Source: Gordonia zhenghanii
Lineage (GTDB): Bacteria > Actinomycetota > Actinomycetes > Mycobacteriales > Mycobacteriaceae
NCBI RefSeq assembly: GCF_021738965.1
Contig: NZ_JAKKOQ010000001.1
Location: 310,001-374,000, forward strand
Direction of reading: 5' to 3'
Length of the DNA: 64,000 nucleotides
The notes under the pieces are model-generated. The model worked only from the letters and a program-made list of their open reading frames with translations, did not search any database and was not told the DNA's origin. Of the stretch, positions 18,148 to 26,309 are shown one piece after another (within the stretch, counting starts at the first letter, position 1; each line of letters opens with the position of its first letter). The position numbers and the translations under genes are program-made.

Positions 18148-19245
18148 TCAGAACCGCGAATGGTCTCCGACCAGCTGAGCGGAGCCCTTCTCCGCAGAGT
18201 CGGCACGCTTGATCGAGCCGAGGACCCAGTTGTCGACATGGCGGGCGGTGAGGATCGCCTGCGCACGATCGGTGTCTTCGGGAGCGACGATCGCGACCAT
18301 GCCAACGCCCATGTTGAAGGTCCGTTCCATCTCGGCGCGTTCCACGCGGCCGCGCTGCGCGATCAGCGAGAAGATCGGGGCAGGCGTCCACGAACTGCGT
18401 TCGAGGACCGCTTCGAGGCCGGTCGGGATGACGCGACCGAGGTTGTCGGCGAGGCCGCCACCGGTGATGTGCGCGAACGTGCGGACTTCGGTCTCGGCGG
18501 CGAGCGCCAGGCAGTCCTTCGCGTAGATCCGAGTCGGCTCCAGAAGTTCTTCGCCGAGCGTGCGCTCGAACTCTTCGACGTGGCCGCCGAGGTCGAGGTG
18601 ACCCCATTCCAGGAGCACCTTGCGAGCCAGCGAGTAGCCGTTCGAGTGGAGACCCGACGACCCCATCGCGATGGCGACGTCACCCGGCCGGACCCGGTCG
18701 GGTCCGAGGATCGAGTCGGCTTCGACGACGCCGACGCCGGTCGCCGAGATGTCGTAGTGGGTGTCCTCCATGACGCCCGGATGCTCAGCCGTCTCGCCGC
18801 CGAGGAGCGCGCAGCCCGCGTCGACGCAGCCGTCGGCGATGCCCTTCACGATGTCGGCGACCATCTCCGGGATGACCTTGCCGACGGCGATGTAGTCCTG
18901 CAGGAACAACGGCTGTGCTCCGCAGACCACCAGGTCGTCGACGACCATCGCGACCAGGTCTCGGCCCACGGTGTCGTGAACGCCCATCGCCTGCGCGACG
19001 GCCAGCTTGGTGCCGACGCCGTCGCTCGACGCCGCCAGGACCGGTTCCCGGTAGTCGCCCTTCAGCGAGAACAGCCCGGCGAATCCGCCGAGACCGCCCA
19101 TGACTTCGGGCCGCGTCGCCCGCTTGGCGTGCGGCGCGAACAACTCCACAGCACGCTCACCCGCATCGATATCAACACCGGCTGCCGCGTACGACGCACC
19201 GCCCGCTGCATTCCCGGATGCCTGGTCGGCAGCCCCGTCCGTCAT
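18148..19245 (-). CDS. purM: Phosphoribosylformylglycinamidine cyclo-ligase PurM
   Basis: PurM (AIR synthetase) closes the imidazole ring in the fifth step of purine synthesis, using ATP. The 365-residue protein contains the family motifs SSDGVGTKLAVAQ, CALLGGETAEHPGV and HITGGGLADNLGRVIP. The start MTDGAADQ is preferred to a codon seven residues upstream because AGGAGAA lies just before it. It is downstream of purF on the same strand, separated by a 115-bp gap with a hairpin. Typical length. Confidence 0.97.
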   Translation of the reverse strand: MTDGAADQASGNAAGGASYAAAGVDIDAGERAVELFAPHAKRATRPEVMGGLGGFAGLFSLKGDYREPVLAASSDGVGTKLAVAQAMGVHDTVGRDLVAMVVDDLVVCGAQPLFLQDYIAVGKVIPEMVADIVKGIADGCVDAGCALLGGETAEHPGVMEDTHYDISATGVGVVEADSILGPDRVRPGDVAIAMGSSGLHSNGYSLARKVLLEWGHLDLGGHVEEFERTLGEELLEPTRIYAKDCLALAAETEVRTFAHITGGGLADNLGRVIPTGLEAVLERSSWTPAPIFSLIAQRGRVERAEMERTFNMGVGMVAIVAPEDTDRAQAILTARHVDNWVLGSIKRADSAEKGSAQLVGDHSRF

Positions 19246-19308
19246 GGTGGCGCTTCTCCTACACACTCGCTAAAGGCGTGGCCGAACACCGACCGTCGCC
19301 ATGGTCAA

Positions 19309-19331
19309 CGCACTCACGCTACCTGAGTGCG
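19309..19331 (-). other. Hairpin in the purF-purM gap
   Basis: CGCACTCA (19309-19316) and TGAGTGCG (19324-19331) pair perfectly around 7 nt. It is about 30 nt after the purF stop and 64 nt before purM, so it may partly terminate purF or stabilise its 3' end. Confidence 0.5.
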
Positions 19332-19360
19332 GGGGAGATTCTCTCTCCGAGATCAGAAAG

Positions 19361-20923
19361 TCAGGGGCGCATGACTGCGCTGACGTTGTCGTTCGGAGCG
19401 GCGAGCCGGTCGGGGCCCGCATCCTTCGACGCAGGCATCATCGTCTCCAACACTGCTTTGCCCATCGCGGTCTCGGACGGGAGTTCGATCGGGTACGTGC
19501 CGTCGAAGCAGGCCGCACACAGTTCGGAAGGCTTCTCGCCGGTCGCTTCGACCATGCCCTCGACGCTGATGTAGCCGAGGCTGTCGGCACCGATCGCCTG
19601 ACGCACGCCGTCTACCATGTGCTCTTCGGACTCCATGCCGTTGGCGATGAGTTCGGCAGGCGACGCGAAGTCGATGCCGTAGAAACACGGCCAGCGGACG
19701 GGCGACGACGCGATGCGCACATGCACTTCGACGGCCCCCGCTTCGCGGAGCATGCGGATGAGGGCACGTTGGGTGTTTCCGCGCACGATCGAGTCGTCGA
19801 CCACGACGAGCTTCTTGCCGCGGATCACTTCGCGCAGCGGATTCAGCTTGAGGCGGATGCCCAGCTGGCGGATGGTCTGCGACGGCTGGATGAAGGTGCG
19901 CCCGACGTAGGCGTTCTTCATCAGACCCTGCCCGTACGGGATCCCCGACTCCTGAGCGAACCCGACGGCGGCAGGCGTCCCGGACTCGGGGACCGGGATC
20001 ACCAGTTCGCCTTCGGCCGGCTGTTCACGTGCCAGGCGACGGCCGATGTCGACGCGCGCTGAATGCACCGAACGACCGTGGATCACGCTGTCCGGGCGGG
20101 CCAGGTAGACGTGCTCGAAGATGCAGAGTTTGGGAGTCGGCTCGGCGAACCGAGTGCTGCGGACGCCGTTGCTGTCGATCGCGAGGAGCTCGCCCGGTTC
20201 GATGTCGCGGACGAACGACGCGCCGACGATGTCGAACGCCGCGGTCTCCGAAGCGACGACCCAGCCGCGGTCCAGTCGGCCGAGCGAGAGCGGACGGATG
20301 CCGTGCGGGTCACGTGCCGCGTACAGGGTGCTCTCGTCCTGGAAGGTGAGGCAGAACGCGCCCTTGAGCGTCGGCAGGAGTTCGACTGCCGCCTGCTCGA
20401 GAGTCTTGTCTGCGGCGCCGTGTGCGAGGAGGGCTCCGACGACGTCGGAGTCGGAGGTCGCCGTGGTGTGCGGACCGTACAGTCCGAGTTCGCGCGCACG
20501 AGAGGCGAGCTCAGCGGTGTTGACGAGGTTGCCGTTGTGTCCGAGCGCCACACCGCTGCCCGCGTCGGTGTGCCGGAAGATCGGCTGCGAGTTCTCCCAC
20601 GTCGTCGAACCGGTGGTCGAGTATCGGCAGTGCCCAACCGCGACGTGCCCGATCATCGAGGCGAGCGTCTGCTCGTCGAACACCTGGCTGACCAGGCCGA
20701 GGTCTTTGAAGACGAGGACCTGCGCGCCGTCGCCGACGGCGATTCCGGCGGCTTCCTGCCCGCGATGCTGCAGCGCGTAAAGGCCGTAATAGGTGAGCTT
20801 TGCGACGTCCTCGCCGGGCGCCCACACCCCGAAGACCCCGCATTCCTCGCGCGGCTCGTTCTCGACCTCGTCCGGCTGCGTAGCTGCGAGAAGATTGCGG
20901 GAGTTGATCGAAAGATCAGTCAC
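19361..20923 (-). CDS. purF: Amidophosphoribosyltransferase PurF
   Basis: PurF makes phosphoribosylamine from PRPP and glutamine, the committed step of purine synthesis. A short propeptide precedes ECGVFGVWAPGED, where the catalytic cysteine becomes the N-terminus after processing. The glutaminase domain continues with HRGQEAAGIAV and GHCRYST; the PRPP loop is VVVDDSIVRGNT. Cysteines in the C-terminal half (WPCFYGID, SELCAACFDG) match the Fe-S-type enzyme. I chose GTG 20923 because GGAG precedes it; an ATG at 20938 is in frame but lacks a ribosome site. Confidence 0.95.
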   Translation of the reverse strand: MTDLSINSRNLLAATQPDEVENEPREECGVFGVWAPGEDVAKLTYYGLYALQHRGQEAAGIAVGDGAQVLVFKDLGLVSQVFDEQTLASMIGHVAVGHCRYSTTGSTTWENSQPIFRHTDAGSGVALGHNGNLVNTAELASRARELGLYGPHTTATSDSDVVGALLAHGAADKTLEQAAVELLPTLKGAFCLTFQDESTLYAARDPHGIRPLSLGRLDRGWVVASETAAFDIVGASFVRDIEPGELLAIDSNGVRSTRFAEPTPKLCIFEHVYLARPDSVIHGRSVHSARVDIGRRLAREQPAEGELVIPVPESGTPAAVGFAQESGIPYGQGLMKNAYVGRTFIQPSQTIRQLGIRLKLNPLREVIRGKKLVVVDDSIVRGNTQRALIRMLREAGAVEVHVRIASSPVRWPCFYGIDFASPAELIANGMESEEHMVDGVRQAIGADSLGYISVEGMVEATGEKPSELCAACFDGTYPIELPSETAMGKAVLETMMPASKDAGPDRLAAPNDNVSAVMRP

Positions 20924-21090
20924 TAGGCGACGCTCCATGTCGTGGGCTGGACGGGCGTTCCCCAAGCGTACTTACTCGCAGGCCGGTTACGAAAGCTGCG
21001 CGACGTCGAAGTGCGCAGACTAACGGTCACCACGTGACGAACGACATACAGGCCACGGCCACATACAGTCACCACCGAAGGGAATCGACA

Positions 21091-21317
21091 GTGCAAGCAC
21101 GATCAATGACCCTGACCGCGGCCGCCGCTGTAGGGACCGCCGCGGCGGCGAGCAGTCGTCCAAGCGCGTCGTCGGACCGGACAACACGCTCGAATTCCCG
21201 AGCGTGAAGACCGGAGTCGGTCGTGTCACGTTCGTGGCGTCCGTCTCCAACACCAGTTCGTTGAACCCGAAGCATCTGACGTCCGGCCAGTGCAGCGCCG
21301 AGCAGAAGGCGTTCTAG
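21091..21317 (+). pseudogene. Frameshifted small secreted-protein gene
   Basis: A GTG with a good Shine-Dalgarno (GAAGGGAA) opens a signal-peptide-like sequence, VQARSMTLTAAAAVGTAAA, that stops after 38 codons at 21207. In another frame from about 21147 the text continues as a plausible extracellular protein (GGEQSSKRVVGPDNTLEFPS ... TSSLNPKHLTSGQCSAEQKAF) ending at 21317. The two halves look like one gene joined by a deletion or frameshift. The family is not recognised. It lies alone in the gap between purF and the SCP-family gene. Confidence 0.55.
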
Positions 21318-21340
21318 GACGCCGCTTCTCTAGGACGATG

Positions 21341-21733
21341 CTAGGGCCGTAACGGGATCACCGGCAGGTAGGCGGCGACGTCGCCTGCGTGATGTCCGGA
21401 CACGCTCACTCGGTGATCGTCGACTGCGGCGTCGAACGAATCGAGACCCGTCGCCAGGAGGAGCCATTGGCGAGGCGACGTCTCGAGGACGTTCGGCGGC
21501 GTCCCGCGTGTGTGGCGGACCCCTTCGATGCATTGGACGGCGACGAACGGCGGCACCCGCAGTTCCACCGAGTTGCCGGGAGCGTCCTGGCCGACGGTGC
21601 GCGCCGTCGTCCGGACGGCCGCGGCGAGCTCCTGCCGCGACGGTGCCGGGAGCGTCTCGTCGCGCAGCCAGTCGGCGACGGCGAGCACGGCGGCGCGCGT
21701 CTGCGCCGGGTCGACTCTGTCTCTGGGCCCCAT
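21341..21733 (-). CDS. Sterol-carrier-family protein (Rv0807-like)
   Basis: This 130-residue protein has an N-terminal helical region (QTRAAVLAVADWLRDET) and a C-terminal SCP-like segment with PPFVAVQCIEG and a DVAAYLPVIPLRP end. It resembles the 'sterol carrier family protein' encoded next to purF in mycobacteria, by recollection of length and position. It starts 4 nt after the PHP gene ends, so the two are co-transcribed. The ligand and role are unknown, and the name does not prove sterol binding. Confidence 0.7.
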   Translation of the reverse strand: MGPRDRVDPAQTRAAVLAVADWLRDETLPAPSRQELAAAVRTTARTVGQDAPGNSVELRVPPFVAVQCIEGVRHTRGTPPNVLETSPRQWLLLATGLDSFDAAVDDHRVSVSGHHAGDVAAYLPVIPLRP

Positions 21734-21737
21734 CGGA

Positions 21738-22595
21738 CTACCCGGCGAACGGCGCGATCGCGCCGCGGTCGACGATCTTCTCGACGACGTCGTCGTCGGT
21801 CCGCTCCTGACCGATCCGCAGGGTCTTGTTGCCGCCGTGGTAATCGCTCGATCCGGTGGTGATCAGGCCGAGGTCGGAGGCGATGCCCATCAGTTCGGCG
21901 CGGGCCGCGTCGTCGTGGTCGGGGTGGCGGACTTCGAGTCCGGCGAGCCCGACGTCGACGAGGGTCTCGAGGACGGGTGCGGACAGCACGGCGGCCGCGG
22001 TCCGGGCCCGCGGATGCGCGATGACGGGGACACCGCCCGCCGCGACGATCATGGTGATCCCGTCCACGAGCGACGTCGACCGCAGCGAGACGTGGTGTGG
22101 TCCGCCGTCTTCGAGGATGCCCTCGAAGGCCTCCCCGACCGACCCGATGACGCCTGCGTCGACGAGGGCGCGAGCGATGTGCGGTCGACCGATGTTGCCG
22201 CGGCCTGCCCTGTCCCGGACCTGCTCGAGGCTGATCGGGTATCCCGCTGCGACCAGGCTCTCGACGATCCGTGCGCCCCGGTTGGTGCGTTCGTCGACGA
22301 TCCGCTGCCATTCGGCGGTGATCAACGGATGGTCGCGGTCGAAGAGGTATCCCAGCAGGTGCACCGACACCAGCGCGCCGTCGCCGCCCGGATGCTTGGT
22401 CGAGAACTCGGCTCCGGGCAGCACCCGCATGCCCGACGGCACATGCTCGGCGGCCTGGTCCCATCCGTCCGCCGTGTCGTGGTCGGTGAGCCCGACCGTC
22501 GTGAGTCCGGCCGCCTGCGCGGCCGCCAAGAGTTCCTCCGGTGTGTCGGTCCCGTCGGAGAAGCGGGTGTGCGTGTGGAGGTCGGCAGTGAGCAT
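21738..22595 (-). CDS. PHP-domain phosphoesterase
   Basis: This 285-residue protein is a PHP metal-dependent phosphoesterase of the TrpH/YciV type. Metal-binding motifs are HTHTRFSDG at the N-terminus, LTDHDT near residue 38, GAEFS, VIAHP near residue 190 and GSSDYHG near the C-terminus. Relatives hydrolyse 3',5'-nucleoside bisphosphates or trim RNA 5' ends. It leads a two-gene transcript with the SCP-family protein. The substrate cannot be fixed from sequence. Confidence 0.85.
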   Translation of the reverse strand: MLTADLHTHTRFSDGTDTPEELLAAAQAAGLTTVGLTDHDTADGWDQAAEHVPSGMRVLPGAEFSTKHPGGDGALVSVHLLGYLFDRDHPLITAEWQRIVDERTNRGARIVESLVAAGYPISLEQVRDRAGRGNIGRPHIARALVDAGVIGSVGEAFEGILEDGGPHHVSLRSTSLVDGITMIVAAGGVPVIAHPRARTAAAVLSAPVLETLVDVGLAGLEVRHPDHDDAARAELMGIASDLGLITTGSSDYHGGNKTLRIGQERTDDDVVEKIVDRGAIAPFAG

Positions 22596-22638
22596 GAGTC
22601 GATAGTAGTGATCCGCGGTAGAACCCCGACCATCCCAC

Positions 22639-22683
22639 TAACCCTCTCGTTGGTGTCAGTGGGTGACACCAACGAGAGGGTTA
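22639..22683. other. Perfect 20-bp inverted repeat (long hairpin)
   Basis: Arms at 22639-22658 and 22664-22683 are perfectly complementary over 20 bp with the 5-nt spacer GTGGG. The arms begin TAACCCTCTCG and end GGTGTCA. Known intact genes flank it divergently (PHP minus, gntR plus), so it is not an ordinary terminator for either. It does coincide with the end of a minus-strand gene remnant whose TAA lies in the outer arm. Confidence 0.8.
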
Positions 22684-22860
22684 AGCGTCGAGATCGACCC
22701 CGACTTCCAGAGCGGAGTCGCGCACCAGGTTTTTTGCGCGTTCTGAGTTCAATTCCGCGGCCGTGTGACGAGGTGGCGCATTGCGCCGCGTCGTCCCGAG
22801 AAGTCCCAGGTAGCGGAAAACAGCACGAGACCGCCCGGTGGCGGAATGCGCTGCGGCGTG
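22681..22860 (-). pseudogene. Possible 3' remnant of a lost gene
   Basis: One minus-strand frame stays open for 59 codons and ends at a TAA inside the outer arm of the long hairpin. The last part, AAELNSERAKNLVRDSALE then VGVDLDA, has a helical, protein-like character and normal codon use. No ATG or GTG start is present in this frame. I read it as the surviving end of a deleted gene with its own terminator. This is tentative. The rest of the 323-bp gap between the PHP and gntR genes shows nothing else I can support. Confidence 0.3.
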
Positions 22861-22918
22861 TCAAGACCCACCACCATGGCCGAGTGAACGGTACCGAAAC
22901 GCGTCTACTGTCCCATTG

Positions 22919-23704
22919 ATGCAGTTCAGGACCGATGTTCGACGACGCCTTCGCGCTGATGACGCCCGTGTCGTCAGCGACGTGCTGCGTCGTGGCATCG
23001 ATCGCGGTGACCACACCGGCGCGTTGCACGAGCAGACGCTCAGCCACGAGTTCGGGGTGTCCCGCAACGTCGTCCGAGATGCACTCTCGATCCTCGCGGG
23101 CGAAGGTCTGATCGATCGGTCGCCCCGCGTCGGAACGCACGTCGTACGACGCCGAGCGGTGCACGGCCTCGACGCACTCCGCGGACTGAAGGAGACGCTG
23201 AGCGGTCACGGCGAGGTCCGAAACGAAGTCCGTGTCGCCACCCTGGTCCGTCCGCCGGCGTCGATCGCCCACCGGCTGCGGCTCGAAACCGGCGACGACG
23301 CCGTGTACATCGAGCGCACCCGATACCTGGGGGACGAGCCGCTGAGCCTGGACCTCACCTACCTGGTCCCCGACCTCGGCATCCCGCTCCTCGAGCACGA
23401 CATCGAGTCCACCGACGTCTTCGCGTTGCTCGAGCAGGTGTCCGGACGTCGTCTCCACTCCGCGGAGCAGTCAGTGGAGGCCGCCGTCGCCGACCCCCAC
23501 TCGGCCGCTGTCCTCGGCATCGCTGCGGGGTCGGCCGTGCTCCTACTCGAACGCCTCGCCTGTATCGGGCCGGACGCACGCCCCGTCGACCTCGAGTACA
23601 TCCGTATGCGGGGCGACCGAATATCACTGCACACCAAGTCGTTCCGTGACCCGCAGTCACGAAGCCCCCGCCCCGAACAACAACCGATCGGAGATCTCCC
23701 GTGA
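22919..23704 (+). CDS. GntR-family regulator (HutC/UTRA type)
   Basis: This 261-residue regulator has an N-terminal winged helix (LHEQTLSHEFGVSRNVVRDA, about residues 36-56, then GLIDRSPRVGTHVV) and a C-terminal UTRA effector domain with AVYIERTRYLGDEPLSLDLTY and PVDLEYIRMRGDRISL. It probably senses the substrate or product of the downstream pathway and controls the cluster. Its stop overlaps the ferredoxin start (GTGA), so it is the first gene of the operon. No Shine-Dalgarno is obvious, and TACTGT lies about 9 nt before the ATG, suggesting leaderless transcription. Confidence 0.88.
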   Translation: MQFRTDVRRRLRADDARVVSDVLRRGIDRGDHTGALHEQTLSHEFGVSRNVVRDALSILAGEGLIDRSPRVGTHVVRRRAVHGLDALRGLKETLSGHGEVRNEVRVATLVRPPASIAHRLRLETGDDAVYIERTRYLGDEPLSLDLTYLVPDLGIPLLEHDIESTDVFALLEQVSGRRLHSAEQSVEAAVADPHSAAVLGIAAGSAVLLLERLACIGPDARPVDLEYIRMRGDRISLHTKSFRDPQSRSPRPEQQPIGDLP

Positions 23705-23928
23705 GTCTCTTCAACAACCGCACCGACGTTCCAGTGACCATCGACGAATCGCTGTGCATCGACGGATGCACCTTGTGCGTCGAGGTGTGCCCGCTCGATT
23801 CGCTGGCCATCAACCCGGAGTCCGGCAAGGCGTTCATGCACGTCGACGAATGCTGGTACTGCGGGCCCTGCGCCATCCGCTGTCCAACCGGCGCGGTGAC
23901 CGTCAACATGCCGTATCTCCTGCGCTGA
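23701..23928 (+). CDS. Two-[4Fe-4S] ferredoxin, AprB-like partner
   Basis: This 75-residue protein carries two cysteine clusters, CIDGCTLCVEVCP and CWYCGPCAIRCP, the pattern of bacterial 2[4Fe-4S] ferredoxins and of the Fe-S part of APS reductase beta subunits. GTG 23701 overlaps the gntR stop. It most likely transfers electrons to or from the flavoprotein encoded at the end of the cluster, since AprA-type flavoproteins work with such a subunit. It lacks the long C-terminal tail of true AprB. Confidence 0.88.
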   Translation: MSLFNNRTDVPVTIDESLCIDGCTLCVEVCPLDSLAINPESGKAFMHVDECWYCGPCAIRCPTGAVTVNMPYLLR

Positions 23929-23997
23929 CCGCTCCAACCGGCTCGCCGTCTCGTCCCCTCTGCTCGCTCACCCCACACAGCCCCGTGAGGTCCCCAC

Positions 23998-25404
23998 ATG
24001 TCCAGAACCCCCTTTTCCATACGGCGTCGGCCGGTAACACGGCGCGGACTCACCGTGGCGGCACTGACCGCCGCCGCGGCTCTCACCGTGTCCGGCTGCT
24101 CCCTGTCGCCCGGCGACTCCTCCGACGCGACGACGGTGGTCGTCGGCTATCAGTCGAAGACGATCAACACCGTCACCGCGGGAACCCTGCTCCGCGAACG
24201 CGGCGACCTCGAGAAGCGTCTGGACGAGGTGACTGAGCGAACCGGGGAGAAGTTCACGGTCCGGTGGGAGGACTACGACACCGGAGCACCGATCACCACC
24301 GGGATGATCGCCGGAAAGATCGATATCGGCTCGATGGGCGACTACCCGATGCTCATCAACGGATCACGGGCCAACGCGAATCCCGCTACCGCCACCTCGA
24401 TCCTCGCCGTCACCGGTTCGTCTCCACGAGGTTCGCTGAACATGGTGGTCACACGGCCTGACTCACCGATCCGTTCCCTCGGCGACCTCGCCGGTAAGCG
24501 TGTGTCGGCGAGTGAGGGTTCGGCAGGCCACGGCACCCTCCTGACCGGCCTGGCGCGCGACGATGTGGCAGGGGTCGACGTCACCAATCAGCAACCACAG
24601 GTCGGCGCGTCCGCACTCGAGAGCGGCAAGGTCGATGCGCTCGCCCAGTTCGTCGCCTGGCCCGGACTGCTCGTGTTCCAGAACAAGGCACGCCTGGTGT
24701 ACGACGGGGCGCAACTCGGCGTCCCGACGCTGCACGGAACGATCGCCCGCAACGGCTTCGCCGATGAGCATCCCGATGTCGTGGACGCTTTCCTGAAGGC
24801 TCAACTGGACGCCACCGAGGCGCTGGGCGACGACCCGCTCGGTGCAGCCCAGACAGTGGCGAAAGCAAGCGGCCTCCCGCCCGAAGTCGTGTACCTCTAC
24901 AACGGTCCGGGCGGCACCGACTTCAATCCAGCGATCAAACCGTCCCTGGTGAAAGCCCTCGAGGGCGACAAGCCGTACCTCAAATCGATCGGATCGTTCC
25001 CCAACCCGGTCGACCTGAACACGTTCGTCTCGGACACCGCATTACGCAAGGCCGTATCGGAGACCGGCGGCGACTACGACGCACTGCTGAACCGACAGAC
25101 GAACGACGCACAGGCGAACGGCGAAGTGTGGTTCTCCGGCAGCGACACCAGGAAGACCGCGGACTCGACGTCCGTTCTCCGTCTCGTCCGAGACGCCCGG
25201 AAGCAAGGACGGCACGTCACGGCCGCCTACATCACCGATCCGACCCTCGGCACGCGCTGGTTCGCCGATCACGCGGTGTGGCTACGCGACGGCGCCGCGT
25301 TCACCGCGTTCACCACGGACGACAGCGCTCGCACCTACCGACAGACGCATCCGGCAGCCGTCCCCGTCACCTACGAGCAGGCACTGAACGAGGTGACCGG
25401 ATGA
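23998..25404 (+). CDS. SsuA/TauA-type substrate-binding lipoprotein with NosL-like tail
   Basis: This is the receptor of an ABC importer of the sulfonate/nitrate/taurine class. The first 34 residues carry a twin-arginine stretch (TRRGLTV) and a lipobox (LTVSGC, Cys 34). Residues about 45-350 match the SsuA/NrtA fold (IGSMGDYPMLINGSR, GKVDALAQFVAWPGLLVF). At 468 residues it is about 130 longer than usual. The extra end (about 375-468) reads VTAAYITDPTLGTRWFADHA then AFTAFTTDDSARTYRQTHP, which resembles the NosL copper-chaperone fold. The stop overlaps the permease start. Substrate unknown. Confidence 0.85.
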   Translation: MSRTPFSIRRRPVTRRGLTVAALTAAAALTVSGCSLSPGDSSDATTVVVGYQSKTINTVTAGTLLRERGDLEKRLDEVTERTGEKFTVRWEDYDTGAPITTGMIAGKIDIGSMGDYPMLINGSRANANPATATSILAVTGSSPRGSLNMVVTRPDSPIRSLGDLAGKRVSASEGSAGHGTLLTGLARDDVAGVDVTNQQPQVGASALESGKVDALAQFVAWPGLLVFQNKARLVYDGAQLGVPTLHGTIARNGFADEHPDVVDAFLKAQLDATEALGDDPLGAAQTVAKASGLPPEVVYLYNGPGGTDFNPAIKPSLVKALEGDKPYLKSIGSFPNPVDLNTFVSDTALRKAVSETGGDYDALLNRQTNDAQANGEVWFSGSDTRKTADSTSVLRLVRDARKQGRHVTAAYITDPTLGTRWFADHAVWLRDGAAFTAFTTDDSARTYRQTHPAAVPVTYEQALNEVTG

Positions 25405-26285
25405 CTACTCGAACCCCGATCGCTCCGATCGACGCCGACTCGCTGCGCGAGGGGCCCGAGATCGACCCGGCGGCAAACGATTCCACGGAACAGAGGGGTG
25501 CGGCCACGTCGCGACGAGCACTCGTCTGGCCGCTCCGGATCGTCACCGTCCTGGCAGCCGTCGGGCTCTGGCACCTACTGGCCGCGTCGGATGTGGTGCT
25601 GTGGCTGCACTTCGACGTGATTCCGACCCCCGCCGACGTCGCGTCGGCGTGGTGGGATCGCCTGCAAACGAGCGAGTACTACCTCGACCTCGGCCAGTCG
25701 CTCATCCGCATCGGCTCCGGATTCGTTCTCGCCGCGGCGATCGGCATCCCGCTCGGGATCGCTCTCGGACGGCCGACGTTCGCCGAAGGCACGCTCGGCG
25801 CACTCACGGAACTGGCTCGTCCGATCCCAGCGATCGCGTTGGTGCCCATCGCGATCCTGGTCTTCCCCAGCGACGAGGGCGGGATGGTGTTCATCACCTT
25901 CATTGCTGCCCTGTTCCCCATCGTGGTGTCGACGCGGCACGCGGTCCGCGCGCTGCCGACCATCTGGGAGGAGTCAGTCCGCACGATGGGCGGGACTCGC
26001 CGAGACGTCGTATGGCGCGTCATCCTGCCCGGCATCACACCGGGAGTGTTCGGCGGCCTGTCCGTCGGCATCGGAGTGTCCTGGATCTGCCTCATCTCCG
26101 CGGAGATGATCTCCGGCAGGCTCGGCGTCGGATACCGGACGTGGCAGTCGTACACCGTCGTCGACTACCCGGGTGTCTTCGTCGGCATGTTCACCATCGC
26201 TGCGCTCGGCGCCGTGACGTCCGGCGCCATCGAACTCATCGGACGTCGCATGACTCGCTGGCTCCCGCGCGGCGACCATCGCTGA
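25401..26285 (+). CDS. ABC transporter permease (SsuC/TauC type)
   Basis: This 294-residue membrane protein has a hydrophilic N-terminus of about 45 residues, then six transmembrane helices. The cytoplasmic coupling loop is seen as EESVRTMGGTRRDVVWRVILPG. It forms the channel of the importer with the lipoprotein before it and the ATPase after it. The ATG overlaps the preceding stop (ATGA). The closest named relatives move sulfonates, taurine or nitrate, but specificity rests with the binding protein. Confidence 0.92.
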   Translation: MTTRTPIAPIDADSLREGPEIDPAANDSTEQRGAATSRRALVWPLRIVTVLAAVGLWHLLAASDVVLWLHFDVIPTPADVASAWWDRLQTSEYYLDLGQSLIRIGSGFVLAAAIGIPLGIALGRPTFAEGTLGALTELARPIPAIALVPIAILVFPSDEGGMVFITFIAALFPIVVSTRHAVRALPTIWEESVRTMGGTRRDVVWRVILPGITPGVFGGLSVGIGVSWICLISAEMISGRLGVGYRTWQSYTVVDYPGVFVGMFTIAALGAVTSGAIELIGRRMTRWLPRGDHR

Positions 26286-26309
26286 CCGATAGGAAGGACA
26301 CCACCCGCT

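Noticed and set aside
21026..21038. GTCACcacGTGAC palindrome upstream of purF
   Set aside because: The 5-bp arms are short and similar symmetry is common by chance; no regulator match was found.
22322..23458. 378-residue minus-strand frame
   Set aside because: It runs opposite gntR and out of frame with the PHP gene; its composition is that of a shadow frame.
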